Assembly (NCBI GenBank): GCA_006226375.1
Contig: SBHC01000016.1
Coordinates: 40,425-104,424, forward strand
Direction of reading: 5' to 3'
DNA from: Deltaproteobacteria bacterium
Lineage (GTDB): Bacteria; Myxococcota_C; UBA6777
Length of the DNA stretch: 64,000 nt
A program made the position numbers and the translations under genes. Shown piece by piece: positions 43,739-52,767 of the stretch (within the stretch, counting starts at the first letter, position 1; each line of letters opens with the position of its first letter). A model generated the notes under the pieces. That model searched no databases and was not told the origin of the DNA. It was given only the letters and a program-made list of their open reading frames with translations.

Positions 43739-44351
43739 GGAGCAATTCCTCCCAACTAAGGCCTTGTTGCTGAAGACGGTAGGTTAACATTTTTTTGACG
43801 TCTTTGCGGGCATGATGAAGTCTTGAGGCGACCGTTCCTGCTGAAATGTCCATCACCTCTGCAACTTCATCATAAGTCTTACCTTCCAGATCGCACAAGA
43901 GCAAAACCATTCGTTTGCTTGGCTTGAGACGTTCCAGGCATTGATGAACCCACTGACGAATTTCTTCGCGGACGATGTCACGTTCCGGGCTATCTTGGTC
44001 TGTCCCGACGACTTTCTCGTACGTTTCGTACAGACCCCACCGCTCCAAAAAGGAGCGAGAACGCCATTCTTTGTTGAGTATACCCATCACCACACGCTCC
44101 GCAATCTTATGTAGCCAACTGCCAAAACGACTCTCTCCCCTGTAGGTGTGCAACGAACGGTACGCTTCCAAAAACACTTGCTGCAATGCATCACGTGCTT
44201 TCTCTGGATGGCCCAGAAGCCTGTGGAGCCGACGAAGAATTTCAGGCGAATAGCGGTGATAGAGCTCTCGGTATGCAGATTCTCGTCCGTGTTCGAGAAC
44301 CTGTGTCACGAGAGCCAAGTCTTCGTGCGGTGATAGTACGTTCGTTTCCAC
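43728..44351 (-). CDS. ECF-type sigma factor
   Basis: 207 residues. Sigma region 2 spans about 25-95 (YRELYHRYSPEILRRLHRLLG, DALQQVFLEAYRSLHTYRG, SWLHKIAERVV) and region 4 about 140-195 (LERLKPSKRMVLLLCDLEG, TYDEVAEVMDISAGTVASRLHHARK). It directs RNA polymerase to its own regulon, probably under control of the overlapping FecR-like gene. A 29-bp hairpin lies 77 bp upstream of its start. The target promoters are not identifiable here. Confidence 0.93.
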   Translation of the reverse strand: METNVLSPHEDLALVTQVLEHGRESAYRELYHRYSPEILRRLHRLLGHPEKARDALQQVFLEAYRSLHTYRGESRFGSWLHKIAERVVMGILNKEWRSRSFLERWGLYETYEKVVGTDQDSPERDIVREEIRQWVHQCLERLKPSKRMVLLLCDLEGKTYDEVAEVMDISAGTVASRLHHARKDVKKMLTYRLQQQGLSWEELLHER

Positions 44352-44427
44352 GATAATCCAATGTTTCTTACGAGCCTCACGGACTCTGGGAGAAGGCAGA
44401 AGAGTCGAGTCGATCGCAACTGGGCGA

Positions 44428-44456
44428 TTTGTTGGGTGTGTGGGGTCCCCAACAAA
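44428..44456. repeat. 9-bp hairpin upstream of the sigma factor gene
   Basis: TTTGTTGGG (44428-44436) pairs exactly with CCCAACAAA (44448-44456), loop 11. It lies between the end of the barrel gene and the sigma start; it may end transcription of the former or act as an operator for the latter. Confidence 0.5.
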
Positions 44457-44590
44457 AACTCTTCAAACTTTTCTTGCTCACAAGATAAATAAGTTTTGCC
44501 TGATGTAAGGAATGGATGCAAGTCGTCCCCACATTTTACATTCTCACAGGCTCTCTTTGCGCTGAGTGTACTTGTTAGGTTAAGAGGTTC

Positions 44591-45907
44591 TTACAGGCCA
44601 TAGAAGCGGATTCCTATCTGAAGAGAGAACTTGTAGGCGGCGAGATCGGCGAGCGTCTCGGTGTCGTCTTCAAACAGGTAGAATTGGGGGGAGATAAAGA
44701 AAGAGAGTCTGGCATAGGCCGAAATGGAGGAGTTTGCGTTCCACAGCAGGAGGGCCTGGGCGAGGAAGCCCCCACGAAAGCGCCATTGCTCTTGTTCCCC
44801 AAAGACGGCTCGAATGGCCTCCAAACCTCCACCTGCATCAAGGCTGAGTCGAAATGCGTTGGCAAACTTGAGATAAGGCAGCCCTACCGTTGCAGTGGGA
44901 CGAACTACGAGGACTTGAAGATCATCACCGCCGACAAAACCTTCCACGCTTCCTTGCAGCCCGATCCGCCATTCCTTGATGCTAACACCCAAGCCAAGCT
45001 CTCCACCCAACAGAACACCTGGAATTGTGGGGCCTCCCACGCTGGCGCCGACATCCACGAAGAGCCGAACTTGTCGCTCGGATGGTGTCGGACGGGGCTG
45101 AATGGTGCCTACGATCCCTGTACCCAATGCAACACGTCGGATTCGTTTGGGAGGTGGCCTTACAACCACAGGCTTGGCTCGCCTCACCTTTGGCTTGGCT
45201 GCAACTCGTTTGGGTTTGCGCGCGGGGGGTGGAGGAGAGCGTCTTACGAGCGCTTTGGGTGGGTTCGGCGCTGTCCTCATTCGGGGCTGAGGTGTGGGGC
45301 GCCTGGGCGCAGGCTTCGCTTTGGGTGCTGGCCTTTTGGGTTTGGCTACGATGCGACGTGGTGGAGGTGGCTCCTCTCGCTTGGGGCTAGCCACTGGGGC
45401 TTCTACCATGGAGACTGTGCCCAGGTTGGCTTCTTTGGGTTGAAATGTGGAGCGCGGCAAGGGACTCCGCGTCGGGAGGCTGTCTCGCAATTGCTCCTTT
45501 GCTTTTTCCCAACGCTTGCGCATCTTACCTCTGGACTGCTCCAGCACTTGCTCCAAAAAGAAGTCAATGTAATTGGAGACGGTGCGTGCACGAAGCCAGG
45601 GATCTCTCATCGCAGGAGAGACACGAAACAAGCGGCTGGTTTTCTGGCAACGAAGACGGACCTGGTTGGGATTGGGCCACTCCATGTGGATCGCCAACGC
45701 TCCCTCGATTTTTTGGAGTCGGTGGGCAATCCGGAACCCTCGATGACGCAAAAACTGCTTGAGCCATTGCGACGTTGTATCCTCCCGACGAGCGGGCTTT
45801 GGTGCCAGACGTACAAAAATAGTGTCTTGGGCTGTGGCTCGTCCTTCCATCGGAATCGCCCACAGCAAGCCCATGAGTAAGGTGGGCAAACAGAATCGAA
45901 CAAACAT
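44591..45907 (-). CDS. Exported Pro/Arg-rich protein with C-terminal barrel
   Basis: 438 residues; ATG at 45907 with GGAGAG upstream. The signal peptide is cleaved near GRATA. Residues about 28-140 form an alpha/beta domain (DTIFVRLAPKPA, HRGFRIAHRLQKIEG). A long Pro/Arg/Lys/Ala linker follows (about 165-270, with PRRPTPQP and PPPPARKP), which may cross peptidoglycan. The C-terminal 165 residues are alternating strands (LFVDVGASVGGP, GGELGLGVSIKEWRIGLQ) ending GIRFYGL, like an 8-strand outer-membrane barrel. No family recognised. The design, periplasmic domain plus linker plus barrel, suggests an envelope anchor. Confidence 0.7.
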   Translation of the reverse strand: MFVRFCLPTLLMGLLWAIPMEGRATAQDTIFVRLAPKPARREDTTSQWLKQFLRHRGFRIAHRLQKIEGALAIHMEWPNPNQVRLRCQKTSRLFRVSPAMRDPWLRARTVSNYIDFFLEQVLEQSRGKMRKRWEKAKEQLRDSLPTRSPLPRSTFQPKEANLGTVSMVEAPVASPKREEPPPPRRIVAKPKRPAPKAKPAPRRPTPQPRMRTAPNPPKALVRRSPPPPARKPKRVAAKPKVRRAKPVVVRPPPKRIRRVALGTGIVGTIQPRPTPSERQVRLFVDVGASVGGPTIPGVLLGGELGLGVSIKEWRIGLQGSVEGFVGGDDLQVLVVRPTATVGLPYLKFANAFRLSLDAGGGLEAIRAVFGEQEQWRFRGGFLAQALLLWNANSSISAYARLSFFISPQFYLFEDDTETLADLAAYKFSLQIGIRFYGL

Positions 45908-45949
45908 ACATACTCTCCACTGCTCTCTGCTGGTTATAGGGTATGTTAA

Positions 45950-46597
45950 TCAGTTCGATACGTCCAGAGTATGTTGCAAGTTTATGTCTCGAAATGTCCT
46001 GAAAGTCACAAATAGGTAGGCGTAGAAGCCAAGGACTTCTCGTGCGGTGGAGTAGATCTCGCGCCATTCAAAGTGGTAGATGGCGTGGGCGGAGTAGGCT
46101 GTGGGGATTCCTGCTCGTCGTGCTGCGAGTTTGGCACGGCTGATGTGAAAGTATTGGGAGATCAGAAGGACCGAATGCCAGTTGCGGGAGCGAAGAAGCT
46201 GTGCTGCGTGGAGGGCTGTGTGTCGAGTGGTGAGACCCAGGCTATCGACCAGGATGGCTTGGGATGGAATCCCTTGCGCAACGAGGTAACGTTTCATGAT
46301 GACAGCTTCGTCATAGCCTTCCACACCTTTTCCCCCGCTGACGAGGATCGTGGGGAAGTATCCTTTCTTGTAAAGCTGCAAGGTACGGTCCAAGCGCATA
46401 CGGAGTCTCTTGGAAGGTTGCCCGTTGGGGTGAACTTTGTTGCCAAAGACCACAGCAAGATCCGCGCGGTGAAGTTCGTCGGTGAAGCCGTCGACAAGGA
46501 GCCAGCTTACGTGAACTCCAAACCACAGCGCGATGAATCCAGCGGTGTAAACCAGGAACTTCCGGAGGCTCCGACGTTTTTGTTTGGTTCTTTGCAT
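45950..46597 (-). CDS. DUF218 (SanA/YdcF-like) membrane protein
   Basis: 215 residues from the ATG at 46597. One N-terminal membrane helix (about 14-33), then the DUF218 domain: ADLAVVFGNKV, LYKKGYFPTILVSGGKG, DEAVIMKRYLVAQGIP, TTRHTALHAAQLL and LLISQYFHISRAKL, all in the family order. SanA-like proteins affect envelope permeability and peptidoglycan or enterobacterial-antigen-type processes; the reaction is not settled. A longer open reading to 46846 overlaps the Cys-rich gene region and lacks support. The ribosome-binding site at 46597 is weak. Confidence 0.82.
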   Translation of the reverse strand: MQRTKQKRRSLRKFLVYTAGFIALWFGVHVSWLLVDGFTDELHRADLAVVFGNKVHPNGQPSKRLRMRLDRTLQLYKKGYFPTILVSGGKGVEGYDEAVIMKRYLVAQGIPSQAILVDSLGLTTRHTALHAAQLLRSRNWHSVLLISQYFHISRAKLAARRAGIPTAYSAHAIYHFEWREIYSTAREVLGFYAYLFVTFRTFRDINLQHTLDVSN

Positions 46598-46700
46598 CGT
46601 ATTCTCAAAGGTTGGGTGGGTAAGGGATGGGGTGACTTGGTCAGGAGGGACAACGAAGAGATGTTGGATTTGATTGGGTTGGGAAGCGGGGTACTTTAAA

Positions 46701-48065
46701 TCAGCGGCAGACGCTGTTGCTGCAAGACTTTCCGGAAGGACACGCGTTGTTGCATTTGCCACAGTGTTGGGCGTTGGTTTGCGTGCTGATGCAAGTTCCA
46801 CCGCAGTTGGTTTGTCCTTGTTGGCAGAAGGTGATGCATGTACCACTTAAGCAGCTTTTTCCAGCGGGGCAGGCGTTTCCACACTTGCCACAATGCTTGG
46901 CGCTGCTGCTAAGGTTGACACAGCTTCCGCTGCAGTTGGTTTGTCCAGAGGGGCAAGAGACTGTGCAGATGCCTCGTCCACAGACTTGTTGTTTGGCACA
47001 TGGGTTGTTGCATTTTCCACAGTGAGCGACGTCGCTTTGCAGGTTGACACATTGGCTTGAGCAAAGCGTAAGTCCTGTTTGGCAAGAGGCCTTGCAGGCG
47101 CCGGCGGTGCAAATGGTTCCTGAAGCACAAGCTTTGTTGCAGGCACCGCAGTGGTTGCGGTTGGTCTTCAAGTCAACGCAGGTGGCGCCGCACTTGGATT
47201 GGCCGGGTGGGCAGCTGAACTGGCATGCTCCCTGGACGCAAAGTTCGCCTTGTTGGCAGGCTTTGTTGCAGGCGCCGCAGTGGCTTGGGTTGTTGGACAG
47301 GCTGACGCAAAACTCACCGCATTTGGTTTGGCCTTGAGGGCAACTGACAGAGGCACATTTGCCGTCGAAGCAGTACTCTCCAGCTTGGCACGTTGTGACT
47401 TTCGTATCGTCCCACTCCCAGCAGCCTTTGGCGTTTCGCTTGCAGGTTTTAAAGGCTCCAGGAATGGTGTTGGCGTCGGTCATGCATGTGGTTTGGCCTT
47501 CTTTGCAAGGGGCTTCGGAGCAGTCGGCGACACACGCTCCGTTGTCGCAACGTTCTCCTTCGGCGCAGACTGTAGCTCCTTCGCACGCTCCCCACGACAG
47601 ATTGTTGGTGCACAATTGGGTGCCTTCTTTGCAGGCTTTGGGGTCGTCAGACTTGCAGGAGCGCGTGGTGTTGGCTTTGCAGATCTCACAGCTGTTGTTT
47701 ACGCAAAAGGGTTGGTAGTCTGTGGTGCAATGTTCGTCGGTCATACACTCCACACAGGAACCTGTCGTGTTGCAGTACGTTCCTTGAGAGCAGTCTTTGT
47801 CGCTTCCACAAAGGCATCGGTATCGTTCTGTGTCGCAACGTTTGGTCGGGCTTACATCACTGCGACATTGTTCATCATTGACGCAGGTGACGCATTGGGC
47901 TTTTCCGTTGACTGTTGCGCAACGATCGGGGCACTGCACACAGCCCGGTTGCGTAACATCCACTTCTCCGGAGCAGCCCACGGAGAACAGCAATCCTGAG
48001 CAAAAAAGCACGCCGACCAGCAAAGCAAACAAGGATCGAGGGGAATGGAACGATAATGCAAACAA
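46701..48065 (-). CDS. Cys-rich repeat lipoprotein
   Basis: 454 residues. The best start is TTG at 48065, with GGAG 7 bases upstream; no ATG or GTG lies nearby before the signal peptide. The signal ends LLFSVGCSG, a lipobox. The N-terminal half has irregular Cys modules. The C-terminal half is five or six units of about 40 residues of the form CPxGQTxCxGxCVxLxxxxxHCGxCNxxCxxGxxC. Regular eight-Cys spacing implies disulfide-linked, extracellular modules, as in surface adhesins of Myxococcota. Function unknown. Confidence 0.76.
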   Translation of the reverse strand: MFALSFHSPRSLFALLVGVLFCSGLLFSVGCSGEVDVTQPGCVQCPDRCATVNGKAQCVTCVNDEQCRSDVSPTKRCDTERYRCLCGSDKDCSQGTYCNTTGSCVECMTDEHCTTDYQPFCVNNSCEICKANTTRSCKSDDPKACKEGTQLCTNNLSWGACEGATVCAEGERCDNGACVADCSEAPCKEGQTTCMTDANTIPGAFKTCKRNAKGCWEWDDTKVTTCQAGEYCFDGKCASVSCPQGQTKCGEFCVSLSNNPSHCGACNKACQQGELCVQGACQFSCPPGQSKCGATCVDLKTNRNHCGACNKACASGTICTAGACKASCQTGLTLCSSQCVNLQSDVAHCGKCNNPCAKQQVCGRGICTVSCPSGQTNCSGSCVNLSSSAKHCGKCGNACPAGKSCLSGTCITFCQQGQTNCGGTCISTQTNAQHCGKCNNACPSGKSCSNSVCR

Positions 48066-48278
48066 GGGAGGCTCCTACCTGTCTGGGACGTAGAAATGAG
48101 TAACGTTCGCCGGTATACCTGATAGGATGACCTTGGATACAGGAGAAAGCTCTCGGCACATCAGACATTAACGATGCCTGGGGTGCTTTCCTTGAGTGTA
48201 TCACCTTGCGTGTCTCATGGACAGTTGGAAGGAAAGTCTCAGAAAAAATGTGGAGCGATGGAAGGGGATGGCAGCGCT

Positions 48279-49400
48279 TTAGGCTGCGTGAGATTGTTTT
48301 TGGGGTTCAGGTGTTGCAGGCTTGGCGTGTGATGGTTCAAGAAGGTGTTCCAGACCGAGATCGCGCAGCAGTTGAGGGGAGGCATTCGTTCGGCCTTTTA
48401 TGGTCGGGGGAGTCTCGCCTGATTGGTTTGCGGCAAGGAGTTGCTGGCGACGTTTTCGGAATTCAATGATTGGACTGTCTCCAGGGACCAACAACTCCTC
48501 CATGTGGAGCTCTGAGCGGTTGGGCTCTTGAGAGATGACCATCGGTCGATCTTCACCAAGAACTCGCTGGTTGAACCACATCATGAGTTTGGAAATGGCT
48601 TGTCCCAAAACGGGCACCGTAAGAAATTTTTGGTACAGACGAAGGTACGTGATGGAGGTGTTGTCGTCTACCGGAACAAACGCTGCAAAGTTCTGAAACT
48701 TCTCCGTGATTTGCAAGCGCCAGATGTTGGGGAAACGGAACTCCAAGCATCCGTCCAGCTGCTCTGCGGTGATCTCCGTGGCTTTCTTTGCGGTGTCACC
48801 GTTGTCCTTCTTCATCACTGGATGAAACCTCATGGTGTTGTCATCAAGCCAGATATAGACCGGCCCATCCACGATCGGTTTGTTGATGTTGCCAATGGTC
48901 TTTTTGTGTGTAAAAGCAAGGTGGGTGACATCCAATTGGTTCTCAACCGAACGTGTGTAGTGGACGGGCCATTCTTCTTGGTAGGTTGCGGTGCTCCAAT
49001 TCTCGTCCTTGAATGCTTCGAAGTATTCGATGGCAGGTAGGTCTTGTCCTTCTTTGACCTCTCCCCAGAACAACCAAATCCATCCATAAGCCTCTCGAAC
49101 AGGATAACTCTTGACCTGGAAACTCTTGGGTACCTTCGCTTTGCTACCGTTGGAAGGGACTAATGTACACGCGCCATCTTTGTTGAATTGCCAGCCATGA
49201 AAGGGACATTCGATGCAGTTACCAACAACACGCCCCAGGCTCAACTGCGCGCCACGATGGCAGCAACGATCCAATTGGCAAGCGACATGGCCTTCCGAGT
49301 CTCGCCAAAACACCATCCGCTCGCCAAAGCGCTTTACACCCAAAGGTTTCTTTTTCACTTCGTTTGCATCCAACACAACATACCAACGGTTACGAATCAT
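48279..49400 (-). CDS. Rieske-type non-haem iron oxygenase
   Basis: 373 residues; ATG at 49400 with AGAGGAA upstream. The N-terminal Rieske 2Fe-2S domain has ligands Cys46, His48, Cys65 and His68 (CCHRGA and CPFHGW). The catalytic domain has the mononuclear iron motif NQLDVTHLAFTH, with Asp157 as bridging residue and ligands His160 and His165. It is single-component in layout, like VanA/KshA or pheophorbide- and sterol-type oxygenases, and needs a separate reductase that is not adjacent. The substrate is unknown. The C-terminus is a Gln/Ala/Pro-rich tail. Confidence 0.88.
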   Translation of the reverse strand: MIRNRWYVVLDANEVKKKPLGVKRFGERMVFWRDSEGHVACQLDRCCHRGAQLSLGRVVGNCIECPFHGWQFNKDGACTLVPSNGSKAKVPKSFQVKSYPVREAYGWIWLFWGEVKEGQDLPAIEYFEAFKDENWSTATYQEEWPVHYTRSVENQLDVTHLAFTHKKTIGNINKPIVDGPVYIWLDDNTMRFHPVMKKDNGDTAKKATEITAEQLDGCLEFRFPNIWRLQITEKFQNFAAFVPVDDNTSITYLRLYQKFLTVPVLGQAISKLMMWFNQRVLGEDRPMVISQEPNRSELHMEELLVPGDSPIIEFRKRRQQLLAANQSGETPPTIKGRTNASPQLLRDLGLEHLLEPSHAKPATPEPQKQSHAA

Positions 49401-49744
49401 TGTACGATTCCTCTTGCTTTGAAATCACCCAGGTTTTGAGGACCTCACCCATCCTAGAGTTGATAACATCCCTCTTCTTGTTCTTATTCTTCAGGGGGTA
49501 TAGAGAAGTTTTGAAGGATATGTTTTTTGATTGATTAGTGTTTTGTTTTTGCTTGGTTATTTATTTTGTTTCAATTGGTATATGAATGTTTTTCTTTTGT
49601 GGATGCCTCGTGGGGCTTATATCTTGAGACTTTGAGGATTGTGGGATGAAGTGTTTGTTAGAAGCTCATGCAACTTGTCTGTATGAGGGAGTTCGCTTAC
49701 AATTCATCCAGCTTGTTCGAGAGGTTTTTGGGAATCGAGAGAGC
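49401..49744. other. AT-rich divergent promoter region
   Basis: 344 bp between the leftward oxygenase and the rightward kinase operon. The middle (about 49500-49600) is very T-rich (runs of T, TATTTATTTTG), unlike its flanks, as expected for divergent promoters. An in-frame upstream ATG at 49646 with GAGG before it could extend the kinase by 33 residues. Confidence 0.5.
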
Positions 49745-51544
49745 ATGAGCGTATCAGCCGCACCATCCAAATCAGTGAAAGACGCCTTGATTGGTCAGCA
49801 AGTCGGGAACTTGCGGATTGTCGCACGCATTGGGCAGGGCGGCTTTGGTGCAGTGTATCGTGCCGAGCATGTACACATCGGAACACCGTATGCGATCAAG
49901 GTGTTGCGTGTGGACATGAAGTCCGACGATGGAATGATTGAGCGCTTCCGAAGAGAGGCGAACACCATCGCGATGCTGGAAAATCCTCATGTTGTGCGCG
50001 TGACGGACTTTGGTGCGCTGCCGGACGGAGGCCAGTTTCTTGCGATGGAGCTGCTGTCCGGAAAGAGCCTGAAGGAGGCGATGAAGGCGGGGCGTCGGTT
50101 TTCCCTCAAAGAAATTCGTCAGTGGCTGACGGATGTTTTGGAGACGCTCCACTACATTCACTCGTCAGGTATCGTCCATCGAGACATCAAGCCAGCCAAC
50201 CTCTTTTTGCATCGTTCCAAACCTCACTATCCTGAGACCATCAAGATTCTTGATTTTGGCATCGCAGTGATGTCCAACGGTCAGAGCCTGACAGCCTCCG
50301 GTGAGACTATTGGCTCACCTGTCTACATGTCGCCGGAGCAAGCACGAGGTCAGTCCAAGTACGTCGATGGTCGGGCCGACCTCTATTCGGTGGGCGTGAT
50401 TCTTTACCAGATGTTGGCCGGGCGTCCGCCTTTTCGCGGCGAAAATTTCACGGCCACCTTGCTCAAGCAGCTGCAAGAGCCTCCTCCCCCGCTCGCGTTT
50501 GTTTGTCCCGATATTCCTTGGGCGACGTCGTTGGAGGACTTTCTTCAAAAGGCTCTGGGCAAGCAGCCTGAAGACCGTTGGCCCGATGCTTCGGCGATGG
50601 TCGCTGACTTGCAGGTAGCTTTGGAAGAGCAAGAGGCGCTCTTGCCGGAGCAAGTCTATCCTCCACCTCCACCCTCGGCTACCCTCGAAATGCCGATCAC
50701 TGCGGATGAATTGGAGGCCCGGCGAGAGAGTCTGGCAGAGAATGAACAGACCATCCACACGCCTTCTGTCCGCTCGTCGTATTTGCATACTCTTGAGCCT
50801 ATGTTGAGCCAGGTCCAAACAAACGGTGGAGCTGAGAGCGGCTCCATGTCAGGAGGGCATCACACGTTGGGCGGTGTGTCGTTGCCTGAAACGCGGAGGC
50901 TCAAAGCGACCCATCCCGCTCCTGCTGGGCTTGCACAAACTCAGGCCGATTTGCCATCGGCAGGTGGATGGAGCGAGGCGAATGCTTCGTTGCGGCCCTC
51001 CACCTTGTTGGACTTTCCGTCGGGCCCTGCTCCTCTATCTCCCCCAGCATTCAACAACGACGACATCCTTGAAGCTCCTTCAGCCATCATGAAGCCTGCA
51101 GAGTCTGGGTTGGCTTGGTGGAAGTGGGCTGCAGGTGGGATTGTTCTTGGCTTGATGGTCAGCTTGTTCTGGTGGGGCATTTGGGGTCGTGGAAACCAAG
51201 AGACGCCATCCGACAACATCAACTCCTTGCCCGCGCTGAACCAACAGCCCGTTGTGAGACAACGGCGGGTTCTTCCCAAAGCGCCACATACTGGGAATGC
51301 CGTTGCACCGGTCGTTCGTGTGAAACGGCGAAAACCTATGTTGCCTCGGCCTACGGTGAGGCTTCTTCCTGTGCGACGTCGTCCTTTGGTTCGCAAACGA
51401 TGGACAGGGAAGCGTCGACGGACATCACCGCGCCGGTGGCGAAAGCGTCGTTATCGTCGGCGGATTCGACGCCGCGTGTATCGACGTCGTCCCCCCAAAC
51501 GCCGGAAGAGTGATCCATTTGGCGGCATCGAGGATCCTATCTGA
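49745..51544 (+). CDS. Transmembrane Ser/Thr protein kinase with Arg-rich exported tail
   Basis: 599 residues from the ATG at 49745 (an earlier ATG at 49646 is possible). Kinase domain about 22-300: GQGGFGAVYRAEH loop, Lys52 in YAIKVL, HRDIKPANL with Asp147, ILDFGIA, SPVYMSPEQARG; all catalytic residues are present. A long polar, Pro/Ser-rich linker follows (about 305-450). One membrane helix (about 456-480, GGIVLGLMVSLFWWG) is followed by a C-terminal tail (about 500-590) with over 30 Arg/Lys, which would lie outside the inner membrane. The kinase could sense anionic ligands through it. It overlaps the PEGA gene by one base. Confidence 0.9.
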   Translation: MSVSAAPSKSVKDALIGQQVGNLRIVARIGQGGFGAVYRAEHVHIGTPYAIKVLRVDMKSDDGMIERFRREANTIAMLENPHVVRVTDFGALPDGGQFLAMELLSGKSLKEAMKAGRRFSLKEIRQWLTDVLETLHYIHSSGIVHRDIKPANLFLHRSKPHYPETIKILDFGIAVMSNGQSLTASGETIGSPVYMSPEQARGQSKYVDGRADLYSVGVILYQMLAGRPPFRGENFTATLLKQLQEPPPPLAFVCPDIPWATSLEDFLQKALGKQPEDRWPDASAMVADLQVALEEQEALLPEQVYPPPPPSATLEMPITADELEARRESLAENEQTIHTPSVRSSYLHTLEPMLSQVQTNGGAESGSMSGGHHTLGGVSLPETRRLKATHPAPAGLAQTQADLPSAGGWSEANASLRPSTLLDFPSGPAPLSPPAFNNDDILEAPSAIMKPAESGLAWWKWAAGGIVLGLMVSLFWWGIWGRGNQETPSDNINSLPALNQQPVVRQRRVLPKAPHTGNAVAPVVRVKRRKPMLPRPTVRLLPVRRRPLVRKRWTGKRRRTSPRRWRKRRYRRRIRRRVYRRRPPKRRKSDPFGGIEDPI

Positions 51545-52767
51545 TGAGAGCGTGGATGGTGTTGTTGACTGGGCTGGCCAGCTTGTTCTGGGTGGGTCGT
51601 CCTGTCGCACAAAATCTAGGGGGATACAAAGCGGAGCTTCGTTCGTTGTACCGTCAAGGCCGAAGGCTTACACAGCGGAAGCGATACAAGCGAGCCATCA
51701 TTAAATTTCAAACGGCTCTTGGACTCCTCCAAAGGTTGAAGTCTCAGGTGCAAGATCGGGAGTCGCAGCTTTCGTTGCTCAAGAGTCAGTCCACGTTCTT
51801 GTATGTGTTGGGACGAACGTATGAATACGATCGCCAATGGTACAAGGCATTCCGTCGGTACCGTGAGAGTCTTGCCGCGCGACCATCCGTCAAGGTGCAA
51901 CGCTTGACGCAACAACGACTGGGTCCTCTGGTAAATACCTATCTGGTGCGGGTTGTGATGCGTGTGTCTCCTGCCCATGCAACTGTGGTCTTGCGAGATC
52001 GCTCTGGCCAGGTTCACAAGGGCACCGGCTCGTTGCTTGCCATCATCCAAGCTGGGCGTTGTTCGTTGCAGGTGACGGCTCCAGGTTACCGCTCCTTCCG
52101 GCGTTTGCTTACGGTGGTGCAGGGAACAACCGTTCGTCGACGGGTTGTTTTGCGCGGGCAGCCTGTGAGGATCTCGCTCCAAACACAACCCACAGGTGCC
52201 CGCGTTGTTGTTTTGCACGAAAACCAACAAACGTACACCGGAACGACTCCCTGGCAGCAAAACCTTCCTCCAGGGCGAGCCAACGTTCAGGTTCGTTTGG
52301 ATGGATACGCCAGCCAGAGCGAGCGTGTGCAACTGCGGCCTGGGCAACGTGTCTTCCGACGGTGGACGCTGCAACGCCGCGCCGTTCTCTCTGGTAACGT
52401 ACGTCCTGAGCCTTCCCAACGTCGTTGGGGAAAGGTCTTGGGATGGACCAGCGTGGGTGTTGCAGCAGCGTCGTTGGGTGCCGGAGTTGCGTTGTTTTTT
52501 GTGTCTCAGCAAGAGTTCTCAGCGTACGAGGAAAAGCGAGGAAACCCAAACCTCAACGATGAGGTCTTGGGGCATTACGATCGAGGCAGCGCAATGTACA
52601 CAACATCCATTGTCGCCTTTTGCCTTACGGGCGTCGCTACAGTCGGCGCGATAGGCTTCTTGGTTTGGGCCAGTCGCGCGAAACCAACGCCACCCAAACC
52701 TAAAGCTGCTGCTTTTTCTTCCGCCCTTCTTCTTTGGACGAATCGCAACAAGGAGTTCACACCATGA
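51544..52767 (+). CDS. PEGA-domain membrane protein
   Basis: 407 residues; ATG overlaps the kinase stop (TGATG). A signal peptide or anchor begins the chain. Residues about 30-130 are helical (TPR-like: RAIIKFQTALGLLQRL, YKAFRRYRESLAARPS). PEGA domains follow at about 140-205 (ATVVLRDRSGQ, RCSLQVTAPGYRSF) and 210-280 (RISLQTQPTGARVVVL, TPWQQNLPPGRANVQVRLDGYAS). Two membrane helices at about 300-325 and 350-380 end the protein. It is rich in Arg. With the kinase it may form a signalling complex; PEGA proteins often sit beside such kinases in this bacterial group. Confidence 0.8.
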   Translation: MRAWMVLLTGLASLFWVGRPVAQNLGGYKAELRSLYRQGRRLTQRKRYKRAIIKFQTALGLLQRLKSQVQDRESQLSLLKSQSTFLYVLGRTYEYDRQWYKAFRRYRESLAARPSVKVQRLTQQRLGPLVNTYLVRVVMRVSPAHATVVLRDRSGQVHKGTGSLLAIIQAGRCSLQVTAPGYRSFRRLLTVVQGTTVRRRVVLRGQPVRISLQTQPTGARVVVLHENQQTYTGTTPWQQNLPPGRANVQVRLDGYASQSERVQLRPGQRVFRRWTLQRRAVLSGNVRPEPSQRRWGKVLGWTSVGVAAASLGAGVALFFVSQQEFSAYEEKRGNPNLNDEVLGHYDRGSAMYTTSIVAFCLTGVATVGAIGFLVWASRAKPTPPKPKAAAFSSALLLWTNRNKEFTP

